A stretch of 6,019 nucleotides of DNA from SAR202 cluster bacterium (GCA_030740335.1 JASLXL010000064.1:1-6019); one strand, 5' to 3'; positions 1 to 5,321 are shown, counted from the stretch's first letter. The notes: generated by a model from the letters alone, not told the origin. Made by a program: numbers and translations.

Positions 1-1827
1 CAACGCATCCATTTTCCTGCCATACTCCGTGGTCAGCGGATAGTCATCCAGTCGCCCCTTGTAATTGTACGGCTCATAGCTGATGACGTAGCGGTACAAC
101 AGGCATTGGTTGATCATGCTGCGATCATTGAAGCCGGTCACCGCTGTCATGAAAAGGCCCTCCGGTAGCATATAGCGCGAAAGTGGGATGTGCTCCTTGC
201 TCTGGCTGCGATGATACGACAGGTGATAAACGTCCATCTCCCAGTCGTAGCACCCTTCGCCCGCATAGAGGAACTGGGAATTCACCGGCTGCGAGAGCTG
301 CTGGAAACGGCGGATGAACAGCCGGTCGTTGGCGTAAACTGGCGCGGCATGGCGGTGGCCGTGGGTAGAGTCAAAGCACAGCAGTGCTGGTTCGTGATGC
401 TGACTTTCGTCAAAGAGAATGCCCGCTGCACCTAACTCCAGAATTTTCTTGAACTCCTCGGTGCATACGTTCAGGTATTCTTCACTGAGGAAGCACATTG
501 GAACGAGTCGCTTCGTATTGATGTCCAACAGCTGCGTCGCTGTTTGGTACTGGTAACCGCCGAACACGTGGTGGTCGCCATAAGGATCCTTGATGGCAAG
601 TCGAATCAGGTCCTCTCGAAATCTCTCCGTCGCTCGGTCAGCCCAGGTGAATTTGGTAAAGAGCACCACCATCACTCCCATAGCATGGATCTTGGCGATG
701 GCGTCCTTGAGTTCCTCAAAGGTACCCAATCGCGGGTCTGGATCGTGGGAGGGGTAGCCTTGGTCTTGTCCGCCGTGATTCCAGCCCACGAGCTGGATTG
801 CTTTGACGCTGTGGCGTCTGCAATCCTCACCGATCTTGGGTAAATCGCGAAAGGAGATGCGTAGTTCGTCTTCGGGTGAGTTGATGTGAATCTGCTGCCA
901 GGCGTGCGGTTCTCGAGCCCAGGAGGGCACCGTTGGTGGCTTCATCCACGAGCTTCGCCATTTTTTGTAGATGTCGACACCTCTATGCCATGTGCCCTGA
1001 AACGGTTCGAGAGCAATTGGCGTCAAGCCGCGAGTCTCTCCCGGCTGAATGTATGGGACATGAACCGCCGCAAAGCGTGTGGCAACCTCTCGTCCTCCGA
1101 CAATCAACTCCTCACCTATACGGCTGTCAATCGAACTGCCGTAGCCCTGGCGTAGTTCGGTATGCCAGGCCACCACTTCAGTAGCGGACGTACGAACACC
1201 GACATACAATCCCTGCTTCGCGCCGCGCAATAGGATGTATGGGGCCATCGGCGCACCGCAGGACTGATTGGCAGGTGCAAACTGTGTCGGGTGGTCTACA
1301 CCCCAGTAGCCGCGCAAGCTCTGATAGTTGGGCCACATTGCCCACTGCTGCGCGCTGGCATAGTGGTAGGAAAAAGCCTCGAACCATTCCTCGTCTTCCG
1401 GATGCTGCACGTCGCCAAGGTAAGGACAGTAGACGTTCTCAATCACGTACCGCGATCGGTTTTCAACGGTAAGGACAAAGACGGCCTGGGTCGCCGACAG
1501 GGTGACTACGAGTTTCACGGTAATGGGCAGTACGCCATTATGCTCAGACATGACACTATCCCACACCAGCGTCGCCTCGCGTTTGTCTTTCGTAACCGTT
1601 AGCGACGTCAGGCTCTGTTTCTCACCGTGCACCACGTTGTTACGCCGACCCTTAGCATTCCAGTCGCCGGTATCCCGTTGCGGGACCAGGAGACGGAACG
1701 AGAGTCCCAGATGTTCGCGGTCAAGGATGGCCCAGTCTGTGGCGACGGCGTTCAACCCTACCAACGCACCGGTCCTATGATTGAATGTCAGACGAAGGAC
1801 ATCGTTTTCCAGCGCAAATGTTTTCAC
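1..1827 (-). CDS. DUF6259-like glycoside-hydrolase-type protein, C-terminus off the window
   Basis: The minus-strand frame is open from GTG 1827 to the left edge, giving 609 residues without a stop. The upstream in-frame TAA lies at 1854-1852. An AAGGGGG stretch (1839-1845) sits 11 bases before the GTG and supports that start. The N-terminus (residues 5-30, 'LENDVLRLTFNHRTGALVGL') resembles the beta-sandwich that opens DUF6259-like and other glycosidase-associated proteins. A TIM-barrel-like part follows: 'GWNHGGQDQGYPSHDPD' at 348-364, a helix, then 'GVMVVLFTKFTWAD' at 384-397. Candidate active-site acids are D473/E474 in 'ILFDESQHH' and E524 in 'YAGEGCYDW'; these roles are inferred. No signal peptide is seen, so a cytoplasmic location is likely. 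A carbohydrate-related role is inferred from fold and motifs; substrate and reaction are unknown. The family name is from memory of the motifs and is less certain than the gene. Confidence 0.85.
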   Translation of the reverse strand, partial: MKTFALENDVLRLTFNHRTGALVGLNAVATDWAILDREHLGLSFRLLVPQRDTGDWNAKGRRNNVVHGEKQSLTSLTVTKDKREATLVWDSVMSEHNGVLPITVKLVVTLSATQAVFVLTVENRSRYVIENVYCPYLGDVQHPEDEEWFEAFSYHYASAQQWAMWPNYQSLRGYWGVDHPTQFAPANQSCGAPMAPYILLRGAKQGLYVGVRTSATEVVAWHTELRQGYGSSIDSRIGEELIVGGREVATRFAAVHVPYIQPGETRGLTPIALEPFQGTWHRGVDIYKKWRSSWMKPPTVPSWAREPHAWQQIHINSPEDELRISFRDLPKIGEDCRRHSVKAIQLVGWNHGGQDQGYPSHDPDPRLGTFEELKDAIAKIHAMGVMVVLFTKFTWADRATERFREDLIRLAIKDPYGDHHVFGGYQYQTATQLLDINTKRLVPMCFLSEEYLNVCTEEFKKILELGAAGILFDESQHHEPALLCFDSTHGHRHAAPVYANDRLFIRRFQQLSQPVNSQFLYAGEGCYDWEMDVYHLSYHRSQSKEHIPLSRYMLPEGLFMTAVTGFNDRSMINQCLLYRYVISYEPYNYKGRLDDYPLTTEYGRKMDAL

Positions 1828-2178
1828 GATTCGTACATCCCCCTTCTCAACTTACAGTCTCAATTCCTAGCAGGGTAGGAGTAGACCTAGCTACAGAAAC
1901 GCTCGTCTTTTCGCGGGAAACGCCATTTGATCTGAGAGCCCTCCACGTTCCGGCCTCTGCAATTGACTCTCGCAGTATATGTATCGTTCTCGAACATGTC
2001 CTGGACGAGGCTACTGGGCTAACAGGTGAATAGCGAGGATGCTATTAAGGCTAATAAGGCTGTTGTGAGATAGAGGGAGATATCTCTATGCCCCCGTTGT
2101 ATCTAATCCCCCATGGGACGCCTAGCCGTTGGGTTGTATATGGAGGGAGGAGGTTACAGAGTCAGGATGTATATGAGG
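1828..2178. other. Spacer of about 350 bp without a supported gene
   Basis: No frame on either strand here gives a recognisable protein. The stretch holds the ribosome binding site of the DUF6259-like gene (about 1839-1848), a 10-bp palindrome GAGATATCTC (2080-2089) and one short copy of the dispersed repeat at 2099-2127. A short minus-strand frame starting at an ATG near 1998 has no clear ribosome binding site or known motif. No convincing -35/-10 pair was found for the gene to the left. Confidence 0.5.
2099..2127 (-). repeat. Short copy of a dispersed repeat (copy C)
   Basis: The 29 bases here match 4649-4676 almost completely, with one inserted T and about two substitutions. The shared core is CCCCCATGGGACnCCTAGCC on the plus strand. 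The matching copy at 4649 lies directly next to a tRNA-Ala 3' half, while this one lies downstream of the AlbA_2 relic. The core contains the palindrome CCCATGGG. The similarity fades on both sides. Confidence 0.6.
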
Positions 2179-2376
2179 TCAGAGACCATTGAGCTCGATA
2201 TAGTTGACGGTCTGTTCGGGATCTAGGGCACGAGTGGTATTGCCTACTCGGATAAAGAACTCCCTTCCCCTCTGGCCGTCCAAGAATGTGGGCTCTGATG
2301 ACTTGGATGTCTTGACCACACAAATTGTCTTCCCGTCCATATCTGTGATCAGTCCGGCGTTTCTTGTCCGCAACAC
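2179..2376 (-). pseudogene. Orphan C-terminal tail of a Schlafen AlbA_2-type (putative DNA-binding/ATPase) protein
   Basis: The minus-strand frame ends at TGA 2181-2179 and encodes about 65 residues from GTG 2376. The segment 'GKTICVVKTSKSSEP' (15-29) followed by 'REFFIRVGNTTRALDPEQ' (38-55) matches the end of AlbA_2 domains, where 'F/Y-x-R-x-GN-S/T-T-x-x-L' is diagnostic. A whole AlbA_2 domain is about 120 residues and usually carries a further C-terminal region, so the N-terminal half is missing. The frame stays open upstream but overlaps the aldolase-like gene in a different frame, so no more of the domain can be recovered. A GAGGG at the aldolase stop codon lies about 12 bases before the GTG, so translation as a coupled small protein is possible. 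A gene remnant is more likely. Intact relatives include restriction- or defence-associated regulators; nothing here shows such activity. Confidence 0.65.
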
Positions 2377-2390
2377 CGATGGGTATTCCC

Positions 2391-3464
2391 TCAGTGGATG
2401 ATACCGCGTTTCGCGATCGGCCAGACCGTCTCTATCCCTTCTCCTTGCGTGCCGTAGACGACTTCACCCAGGGAGGTGACCAGGCTCGCGTAGTTGGGAA
2501 TGACGGTGATGCGCTCGCCGACCTTGGGTTTGGGATGACACGAACTCACATCTGTGTGTCCGTGTTCCTCGGACATACCGTAAACAGTGGCCTCGGGATA
2601 CTCGACGATGTGCCCCATTCCGATGCCCAGGTCGGCCCCCATGTTGCTGAACGTCTTGCGGCCAGCATCGAAAATGGCCCGGTCCTCCGTGGGGCGACTT
2701 ACAATAGTGCATCGCACAGTGAGAGCGCACTGTTCAAGCGTGGCAGGACTCTGGAGTACCTTCATGCGGTCGTAGTAGACGTACATTCCCGGGCGGGTCT
2801 CGGTAATGCCATAGGGCCACTCGTCCCGCAAGATGTAGACGGTGGCGTGGGCACTCACGATTTGCGCATTCAGGCCACCTGCAACAAGCAGGTCGAGGGT
2901 CTCCCGAAAAAACGCATCCACTGCTTGGTTGTACCCCTCTTCCGGGAACCCTCCCTTGTATGTCATTATTCCGCAGAACTCCACGGCGGGTAGACGCGAT
3001 ATGATCTGGGCCAAGGCCAGTGCGGCCTGGGTTGTGGTCACCCCAGTGCGCTGACCTCCTGTGTCGCACTCAACGACAAGGCCGATCGTAGAGCCGTATC
3101 CTGCTGCCGCCTCGGATATGCCACGTGCGACGATCTCAGAATCAATGGCGACGGCGATGCTTGTCCTTGCCGCCAGCCTGGCCAAGCGGTCCAGCTTGCC
3201 GTGGCCAACGATGTTGAAACACAGGAGGATGTCGTCGATTCCCGAGGCAACCATCGTCTCCGCCTCGGCAAGCGTCTGGCATGTGACGCCTTGTGCTCCG
3301 GCCTTCAGTTGCATATGGGCGATGGCGGGGATCTTGTGGGTCTTGATGTGGGGCCGGCAGCGAATCTTGCGTTCATCCAGGAATGCCTGCATGCGTCTTA
3401 TGTTGTCTTCCAGAATGTCCAGGTCCACGGTCAGTGCCGGTGTGTCCAGATCGTTCACATGCAT
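2391..3464 (-). CDS. D-threonine aldolase / D-serine dehydratase-like PLP enzyme with altered metal site
   Basis: The 357-residue product has the usual length of the DSD1/D-threonine aldolase family (fold-type III, alanine-racemase-like barrel). 'LDTPALTVDLDILEDNI' (6-22) is the standard start, and 'RPHIKTHK' (37-44) contains the expected PLP Schiff-base lysine K41. 'VVECDTGGQRTGV' (130-142), 'TETRPGMYVYYD' (221-232) and 'FDAGRKTFS' (265-273) also fit. Family enzymes cleave or deaminate D-beta-hydroxy amino acids in the cytoplasm using PLP and a divalent metal held by an HxC or HxD motif after 'PN'. Here that place reads PNYAS (323-327), so Y325 and S327 replace both ligands. The Gly-rich loop usually written SGGGT reads 'SAHAT' (204-208). 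A changed substrate, a metal-free mechanism or loss of activity are all possible. The ATG at 3464 is the natural N-terminus; its ribosome binding site is weak (AGGGAT about 11 bases upstream). Confidence 0.9.
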   Translation of the reverse strand: MHVNDLDTPALTVDLDILEDNIRRMQAFLDERKIRCRPHIKTHKIPAIAHMQLKAGAQGVTCQTLAEAETMVASGIDDILLCFNIVGHGKLDRLARLAARTSIAVAIDSEIVARGISEAAAGYGSTIGLVVECDTGGQRTGVTTTQAALALAQIISRLPAVEFCGIMTYKGGFPEEGYNQAVDAFFRETLDLLVAGGLNAQIVSAHATVYILRDEWPYGITETRPGMYVYYDRMKVLQSPATLEQCALTVRCTIVSRPTEDRAIFDAGRKTFSNMGADLGIGMGHIVEYPEATVYGMSEEHGHTDVSSCHPKPKVGERITVIPNYASLVTSLGEVVYGTQGEGIETVWPIAKRGIIH

Positions 3465-3556
3465 TAGCTCACATCCCTGACTAAGCTCAAGAACTGACTC
3501 GCGACCATGTCATTGTCCATCCTTCGATGGTCCCTCTGTTGCACCCTGAGGTGTCG

Positions 3557-3646
3557 GAAGACGAGCGTAGCGTCTTTGAACAGGACGATCGGGCTGCTTC
3601 ATCTCCGATCGGGGTGACAAAACGATACCACCATAGTCATGACTAT
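3557..3646. repeat. REP-like hairpin cluster with a 14-bp perfect palindrome
   Basis: Three inverted repeats follow each other in the spacer upstream of the aldolase-like gene. AAGACG (3558-3563) pairs with CGTCTT (3571-3576). CGATCGG (3586-3592) pairs with CCGATCG (3605-3611). ATAGTCATGACTAT (3633-3646) is its own reverse complement. A smaller CCATC-CTTC-GATGG hairpin lies near 3529. No T-run follows, so these do not look like intrinsic terminators. The arrangement resembles dispersed intergenic REP-type elements; the palindrome could instead be a dimeric operator. Confidence 0.5.
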
Positions 3647-3660
3647 CCCAGACACGCCTG

Positions 3661-3750
3661 AGTCCTAACCTTTCAGGCTCCTCACCACCTCGCATGACCT
3701 TGCCTCTGGGAGCAGTATAGGCTAGGGGGAAAAGGGAGCTAGGGCGACCA
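3661..3750 (-). repeat. Dispersed repeat, copy A
   Basis: This stretch aligns with 4667-4760 over about 90 bases with scattered substitutions and small gaps. The best block is TGCCTCTGGGAGCAGTATAGG (3701-3721) against GCCTCTGGGGACAGTATAGG (4711-4730). The right end overlaps the last codons and the premature stop of the PD40 relic (3744-3739), so the repeat appears to begin where that gene is cut off. Although a frame is open across it on the minus strand, the sequence shows no protein motif. Confidence 0.6.
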
Positions 3751-3957
3751 CGAAGGCGCCCCATCACTACCTGGGCTGTCGGTGAGTCTGGTCTGACCTG
3801 TGCCGTCCGCCGTCACGACCGGAACTGAAGACAATTTTGGAACTATCTGGCGACCAAGAAGACCACTGGTCCGCCTCAGGATTGTTTGTCAGTCGTGTCT
3901 GGTCGGAGCCCCGGGCGTGGGTGTGGGGGTTGGGGTAGGAGGCACAGGCTTTGAATG
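3739..3957 (-). pseudogene. Relic of a secreted TolB-like PD40 beta-propeller gene, frameshifted and truncated
   Basis: Read on the minus strand, three pieces of one protein appear in order. Frame 0 gives a Thr-Pro linker 'PVPPTPTPTPTPGAPT' (3948-3901) and then a stop at 3891-3889. The +1 neighbouring frame gives 'LTNNPEADQW' and 'WSPDSSKIVFSSGRDG' (3892-3809), a clear PD40 blade. Frame 0 then resumes with 'ADGTGQTRLTDSPG' and 'SDGAPSWSP' (3810-3742), the link to and start of the next blade, and stops at TAG 3741-3739. Intact genes encode several such blades behind a signal peptide and linker. Between 'GRDG' and 'ADGTG' about six residues usual in the family are missing, which explains one frameshift by deletion. 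Signal peptide and later blades are absent. The end coincides with dispersed repeat A. Confidence 0.75.
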
Positions 3958-3995
3958 CCGAACCTGTTGCCGTGAATTACTTTGGACTCCCAATA

Positions 3996-4490
3996 TTAAA
4001 TTTCATGTGGGGTGATTACCACAATCGGTATATGGCGTGAAGTTGCTCTCATATAATTATCATAGCCTCCATATGTAGCAACTGCTTTTCCCCACATCTC
4101 CTCGTACCCAGGGTCAGTTGTGTCTATTATGGAAGCTTTAGCTTGTTTGACTTTAGCCCCAATTCTAATCTGCACTGCGGGGTTCTGCAGAATGTTAGTC
4201 AACCAAGCCGGATGAACTGGGCTACCTCCGAAGGATGCAACCAGAATGTATTTTGCCCCATAAGGAATCGCGGTTAGAGGAACACTCCGTTTCTTTCCGG
4301 ATTTCCTGCCCGTCGTTGTCAGTAATGAAAACCTTACTGTGCCAAGTTGTTTTCCGACTCTACCTCTCGAAATACGATAGATGTACCCATGAATCTTCGA
4401 GACAATCCTAATTAAATTGAATTTACCTCTCATTACTCTCCATGCCATTGGTAAACGACTCGACCACAAACGAAGCCTGTAGTATGGCAA
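3996..4490 (-). CDS. Deazaflavin (F420)-dependent nitroreductase-family protein (DUF385/Ddn-like)
   Basis: Up to 164 residues, ending at TAA 3998-3996. 'LLTTTGRKSGKKRSVPL' (56-72) is the family's phosphate/cofactor-binding motif. 'ASFGGSPVHPAW' (85-96) with 'NILQNPAVQI' (99-108) and the end 'TSRHIPIVVI' (150-159) follow in the expected order. Characterised relatives bind coenzyme F420 (some F420, FMN or haem) in a split beta-barrel and reduce varied substrates; the substrate here is unknown. The TTG at 4490 gives the longest form but has no clear ribosome binding site. The ATG at 4433 (residue 20, with GGAGAG just upstream at very short spacing) would give 145 residues, closer to the family, so the start is uncertain. 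The gene is visibly AT-richer than the neighbouring coding regions, which hints at separate acquisition. Confidence 0.85.
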   Translation of the reverse strand: MPYYRLRLWSSRLPMAWRVMRGKFNLIRIVSKIHGYIYRISRGRVGKQLGTVRFSLLTTTGRKSGKKRSVPLTAIPYGAKYILVASFGGSPVHPAWLTNILQNPAVQIRIGAKVKQAKASIIDTTDPGYEEMWGKAVATYGGYDNYMRATSRHIPIVVITPHEI

Positions 4491-4598
4491 TTTGAGACAA
4501 TGCTACCCAGAATTTATAAACACTTCTCTAAACCCCCCAGAAGGCAATACCCCAATAACCAATGTCTTTAAGGATGGCTGTGTATCTGGAGGATATAG

Positions 4599-4640
4599 TG
4601 GAGCTGAGGGGATTTGAACCCCTGACCCCCTCCTTGCAAA
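4599..4640 (-). pseudogene. 3' half of a tRNA-Ala(TGC)
   Basis: On the minus strand the sequence runs from an anticodon loop TTTGCAA (4640-4634, anticodon TGC) through the 3' anticodon stem GGAGG, the variable loop and a perfect T arm AGGGG-TTCAAAT-CCCCT. It ends with the acceptor strand CAGCTCC and A73 at 4599. The T at acceptor position 70 would form the G3-U70 pair that identifies tRNA-Ala. The 5' half cannot be found: the preceding bases do not pair with the anticodon stem and instead lead into the dispersed repeat. CCA is not encoded. Such halves, cut at the anticodon loop, are typical of tyrosine-integrase attachment sites. Confidence 0.75.
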
Positions 4641-4648
4641 GCGCAGTC

Positions 4649-4760
4649 GTACCTAACCCCCATGGGACTCCTAGCCCTTAAGTTTTCCACCCACCACCCC
4701 GCATAACCCTGCCTCTGGGGACAGTATAGGTTAAGGGGCAAGGGGGTAGGGGAGTGACCG
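4649..4760 (-). repeat. Dispersed repeat, copy B (longest copy)
   Basis: This copy combines the parts seen separately elsewhere. Its left part (4649-4676) matches 2099-2127, and 4667-4760 matches 3661-3750. It begins nine bases beyond the tRNA-Ala 3' half, in the place where the 5' half of the tRNA should be. G- and C-rich runs such as AAGGGGCAAGGGGGTAGGGG (4733-4752) are prominent. No coding signal is seen. Confidence 0.6.
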
Positions 4761-4777
4761 AACAATGTAGCTTGCGT

Positions 4778-4796
4778 TTGCTAACATATTGCTAAC
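4778..4796. repeat. Direct repeat TTGCTAAC x2, 11-bp period
   Basis: TTGCTAAC occurs at 4778-4785 and again at 4789-4796, exactly one helical turn apart. Together with a similar pair at 5033-5051 it flanks the tRNA-Arg relic. Closely spaced short direct repeats near tRNA attachment sites are commonly arm-type binding sites of tyrosine integrases or excisionases; that role is inferred here. Confidence 0.5.
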
Positions 4797-4872
4797 GTAC
4801 TCGGCAACACGTCGTAACACCATTCAGCATGTTAGATACGGTAGGGAGAGATACTGACGAACCACACGTTCT

Positions 4873-4960
4873 AAGCCCGTACTCAAATGTATAGAACAAC
4901 ACCCGGTGCTACGTTCTTCGGAACCGAGGGTCGTGGGTTCGAATCCCTCCGGGCGCGCCA
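4873..4960 (+). pseudogene. Decayed tRNA-Arg(TCG) with intact 3' half and encoded CCA
   Basis: The 3' half is well kept: loop CTTCGGA (4916-4922, anticodon TCG), stem ACCGA, variable loop GGGTC, T arm GTGGG-TTCGAAT-CCCTC (one T-T mismatch), acceptor CGGGCGC, G73 and CCA (4958-4960). The 5' half is recognisable but decayed. AAGCCCG (4873-4879) stands where GCGCCCG is needed. TACTCAAATGTATAGAACA follows the usual TAGCTCAATTGGATAGAGCA with a lost G10 and several changes. CGGT (4904-4907) can pair with ACCG (4923-4926), but eight extra bases GCTACGTT separate it from the anticodon loop. The mismatched acceptor stem and the insertion make function unlikely. Isotype is read from the anticodon and from similarity to bacterial tRNA-Arg. 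Confidence 0.65.
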
Positions 4961-4969
4961 CCTTTCCAC

Positions 4970-5020
4970 CGCATAACGAAGGCGTCCACGGGTTATAGCC
5001 CGGGACGCCTTCGTTATGCG
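4970..5020. repeat. 18-bp perfect inverted repeat downstream of the tRNA-Arg relic
   Basis: CGCATAACGAAGGCGTCC (4970-4987) and GGACGCCTTCGTTATGCG (5003-5020) are exact reverse complements. After a single bulged A, CGGG (4989-4992) pairs with CCCG (4999-5002) around the loop TTATAG, giving a nearly continuous 22-bp stem. It starts nine bases after the encoded CCA. The only downstream T-run is TTTT at 5030-5033, ten bases away, so an ordinary intrinsic terminator is doubtful. A tRNA-processing or termination hairpin, or a recombination-related site, are alternatives. Confidence 0.75.
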
Positions 5021-5032
5021 TAACGTCCGTTT

Positions 5033-5051
5033 TGGTCACGAAATGGTCACG
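5033..5051. repeat. Direct repeat TGGTCACG x2, 11-bp period
   Basis: TGGTCACG occurs at 5033-5040 and 5044-5051 with AAA between. Repeat length (8) and period (11) are the same as in the TTGCTAAC pair at 4778, but the sequence differs. The two pairs lie on opposite sides of the tRNA-Arg relic, as integrase arm sites often do. No integrase gene is present in the window. Confidence 0.5.
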
Positions 5052-5129
5052 GATTCCCTGCGACCGCATCACTGAGCGCGATATTGCATATGGCCAGAGT
5101 CGTATGGTAGTTTGACTGGACAACTTAAT

Positions 5130-5220
5130 ACCCGTCTCGAGCGGTAGGCGAGGCCCTCAGGCCAGCGACCCTACCCGGCAACCTTAACTCTAAAGGTGCC
5201 CTGAGGAAACGACGAGGTCC
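5130..5220 (+). promoter_or_regulatory. SAM-IV-like (SAM-I/IV clan) riboswitch aptamer
   Basis: The conserved core of the SAM clan is present: CCGGCAAC (5175-5182) and GGTGCC (5195-5200) on either side of hairpin P3 (ACCTT 5181-5185 with AAGGT 5193-5197). P2 is GGTAGG (5143-5148) with CCTACC (5170-5175). The P2 loop carries CCTCAGG (5155-5161), which pairs perfectly with CCTGAGG (5200-5206) just after P3; this pseudoknot placement is characteristic of SAM-IV. P1 is CGTC (5133-5136) with GACG (5211-5214), and the P1-P2 joint contains the usual GAG. There is no SAM-I-type P4 arm. An intrinsic terminator begins 24 bases later, so S-adenosylmethionine-dependent attenuation of the small genes at 5322-5743 is the likely output. 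I see no good promoter upstream; TTGACT at 5112-5117 lacks a properly spaced -10. Confidence 0.7.
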
Positions 5221-5243
5221 GTCAAGGACAAAGGGTCCGGCAA

Positions 5244-5271
5244 GCTCTCCGTACTTCGGAGGGCTTTTTTT
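5244..5271 (+). terminator. Intrinsic terminator of the riboswitch leader
   Basis: GCTCTCCG (5244-5251) pairs with CGGAGGGC (5257-5264), with one G-T pair and loop TACTT, followed directly by seven T (5265-5271). It lies between the aptamer and the small genes, as in transcriptional attenuation. The 3' strand of P1 (GACGAGG, 5211-5217) can pair imperfectly with CTCTCCGT in the left arm and might act as an antiterminator. GGAC (5226-5229) has two mutually exclusive partners, GTCC 5217-5220 and GTCC 5235-5238, which also suggests switching. Confidence 0.85.
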
Positions 5272-5304
5272 ATTGCCTCTCGTCTACCTGCTCTACGGCG
5301 GCAG

Positions 5305-5316
5305 AAAGGAGGTGAT
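5305..5316 (+). promoter_or_regulatory. Very strong Shine-Dalgarno sequence deciding a TTG start
   Basis: AAAGGAGGTGAT matches the 16S rRNA anti-Shine-Dalgarno almost fully. GGAGG ends nine bases before TTG 5322. Such a complete site upstream of a rare start codon supports translation of the 65-codon frame. Confidence 0.8.
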
Positions 5317-5321
5317 TAGAT

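Larger units (their letters stand above)
4491..4872. other. Gene-free stretch before the tRNA-Arg relic
   Basis: No supported protein gene lies here. From left to right it contains an AT-rich leader of the DUF385 gene (TTTATAAATT near 4511-4520 is a possible -10 region on the minus strand, without a clear -35), the tRNA-Ala 3' half (4599-4640), dispersed repeat B (4649-4760) and the TTGCTAAC direct repeat (4778-4796). From about 4800 to 4865 I see nothing recognisable. Confidence 0.5.

Noticed and set aside
190..1878. Several plus-strand frames of 77-103 codons
   Set aside because: All lie opposite the continuous 609-codon minus-strand frame, which has protein-like composition throughout.
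2364..2993. Plus-strand open frame of 209 codons opposite the aldolase-like gene
   Set aside because: Antisense shadow; the minus strand gives a full recognisable enzyme.
3555..3611. Hairpins as an intrinsic terminator or CRISPR-like repeat
   Set aside because: No T-run follows and no regular repeat-spacer pattern exists.
3510..3767. Minus-strand open frame of 85 codons
   Set aside because: It runs through the hairpin cluster and repeat A in a frame different from the PD40 relic; composition and content look non-coding.
3800..4015. Plus-strand frame with 'GVGVGVGVGG'
   Set aside because: It is the complement of the Thr-Pro linker of the PD40 relic, which makes sense only on the minus strand.
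4568..4765. Minus-strand open frame of 65 codons ending in 'GQGFKSPQLH'
   Set aside because: It translates the tRNA-Ala 3' half and repeat B; no protein motif.
4824..5123. Minus-strand open frame of 99 codons reading 'ARPEGFEPTTLGSE'
   Set aside because: This is the well-known false translation of a tRNA T arm and acceptor; the frame crosses the tRNA-Arg relic and the perfect hairpin.
5112..5131. TTGACT followed by TTAATA as a promoter for the riboswitch
   Set aside because: The spacing is only about 7 bases, far from the required 16-18.
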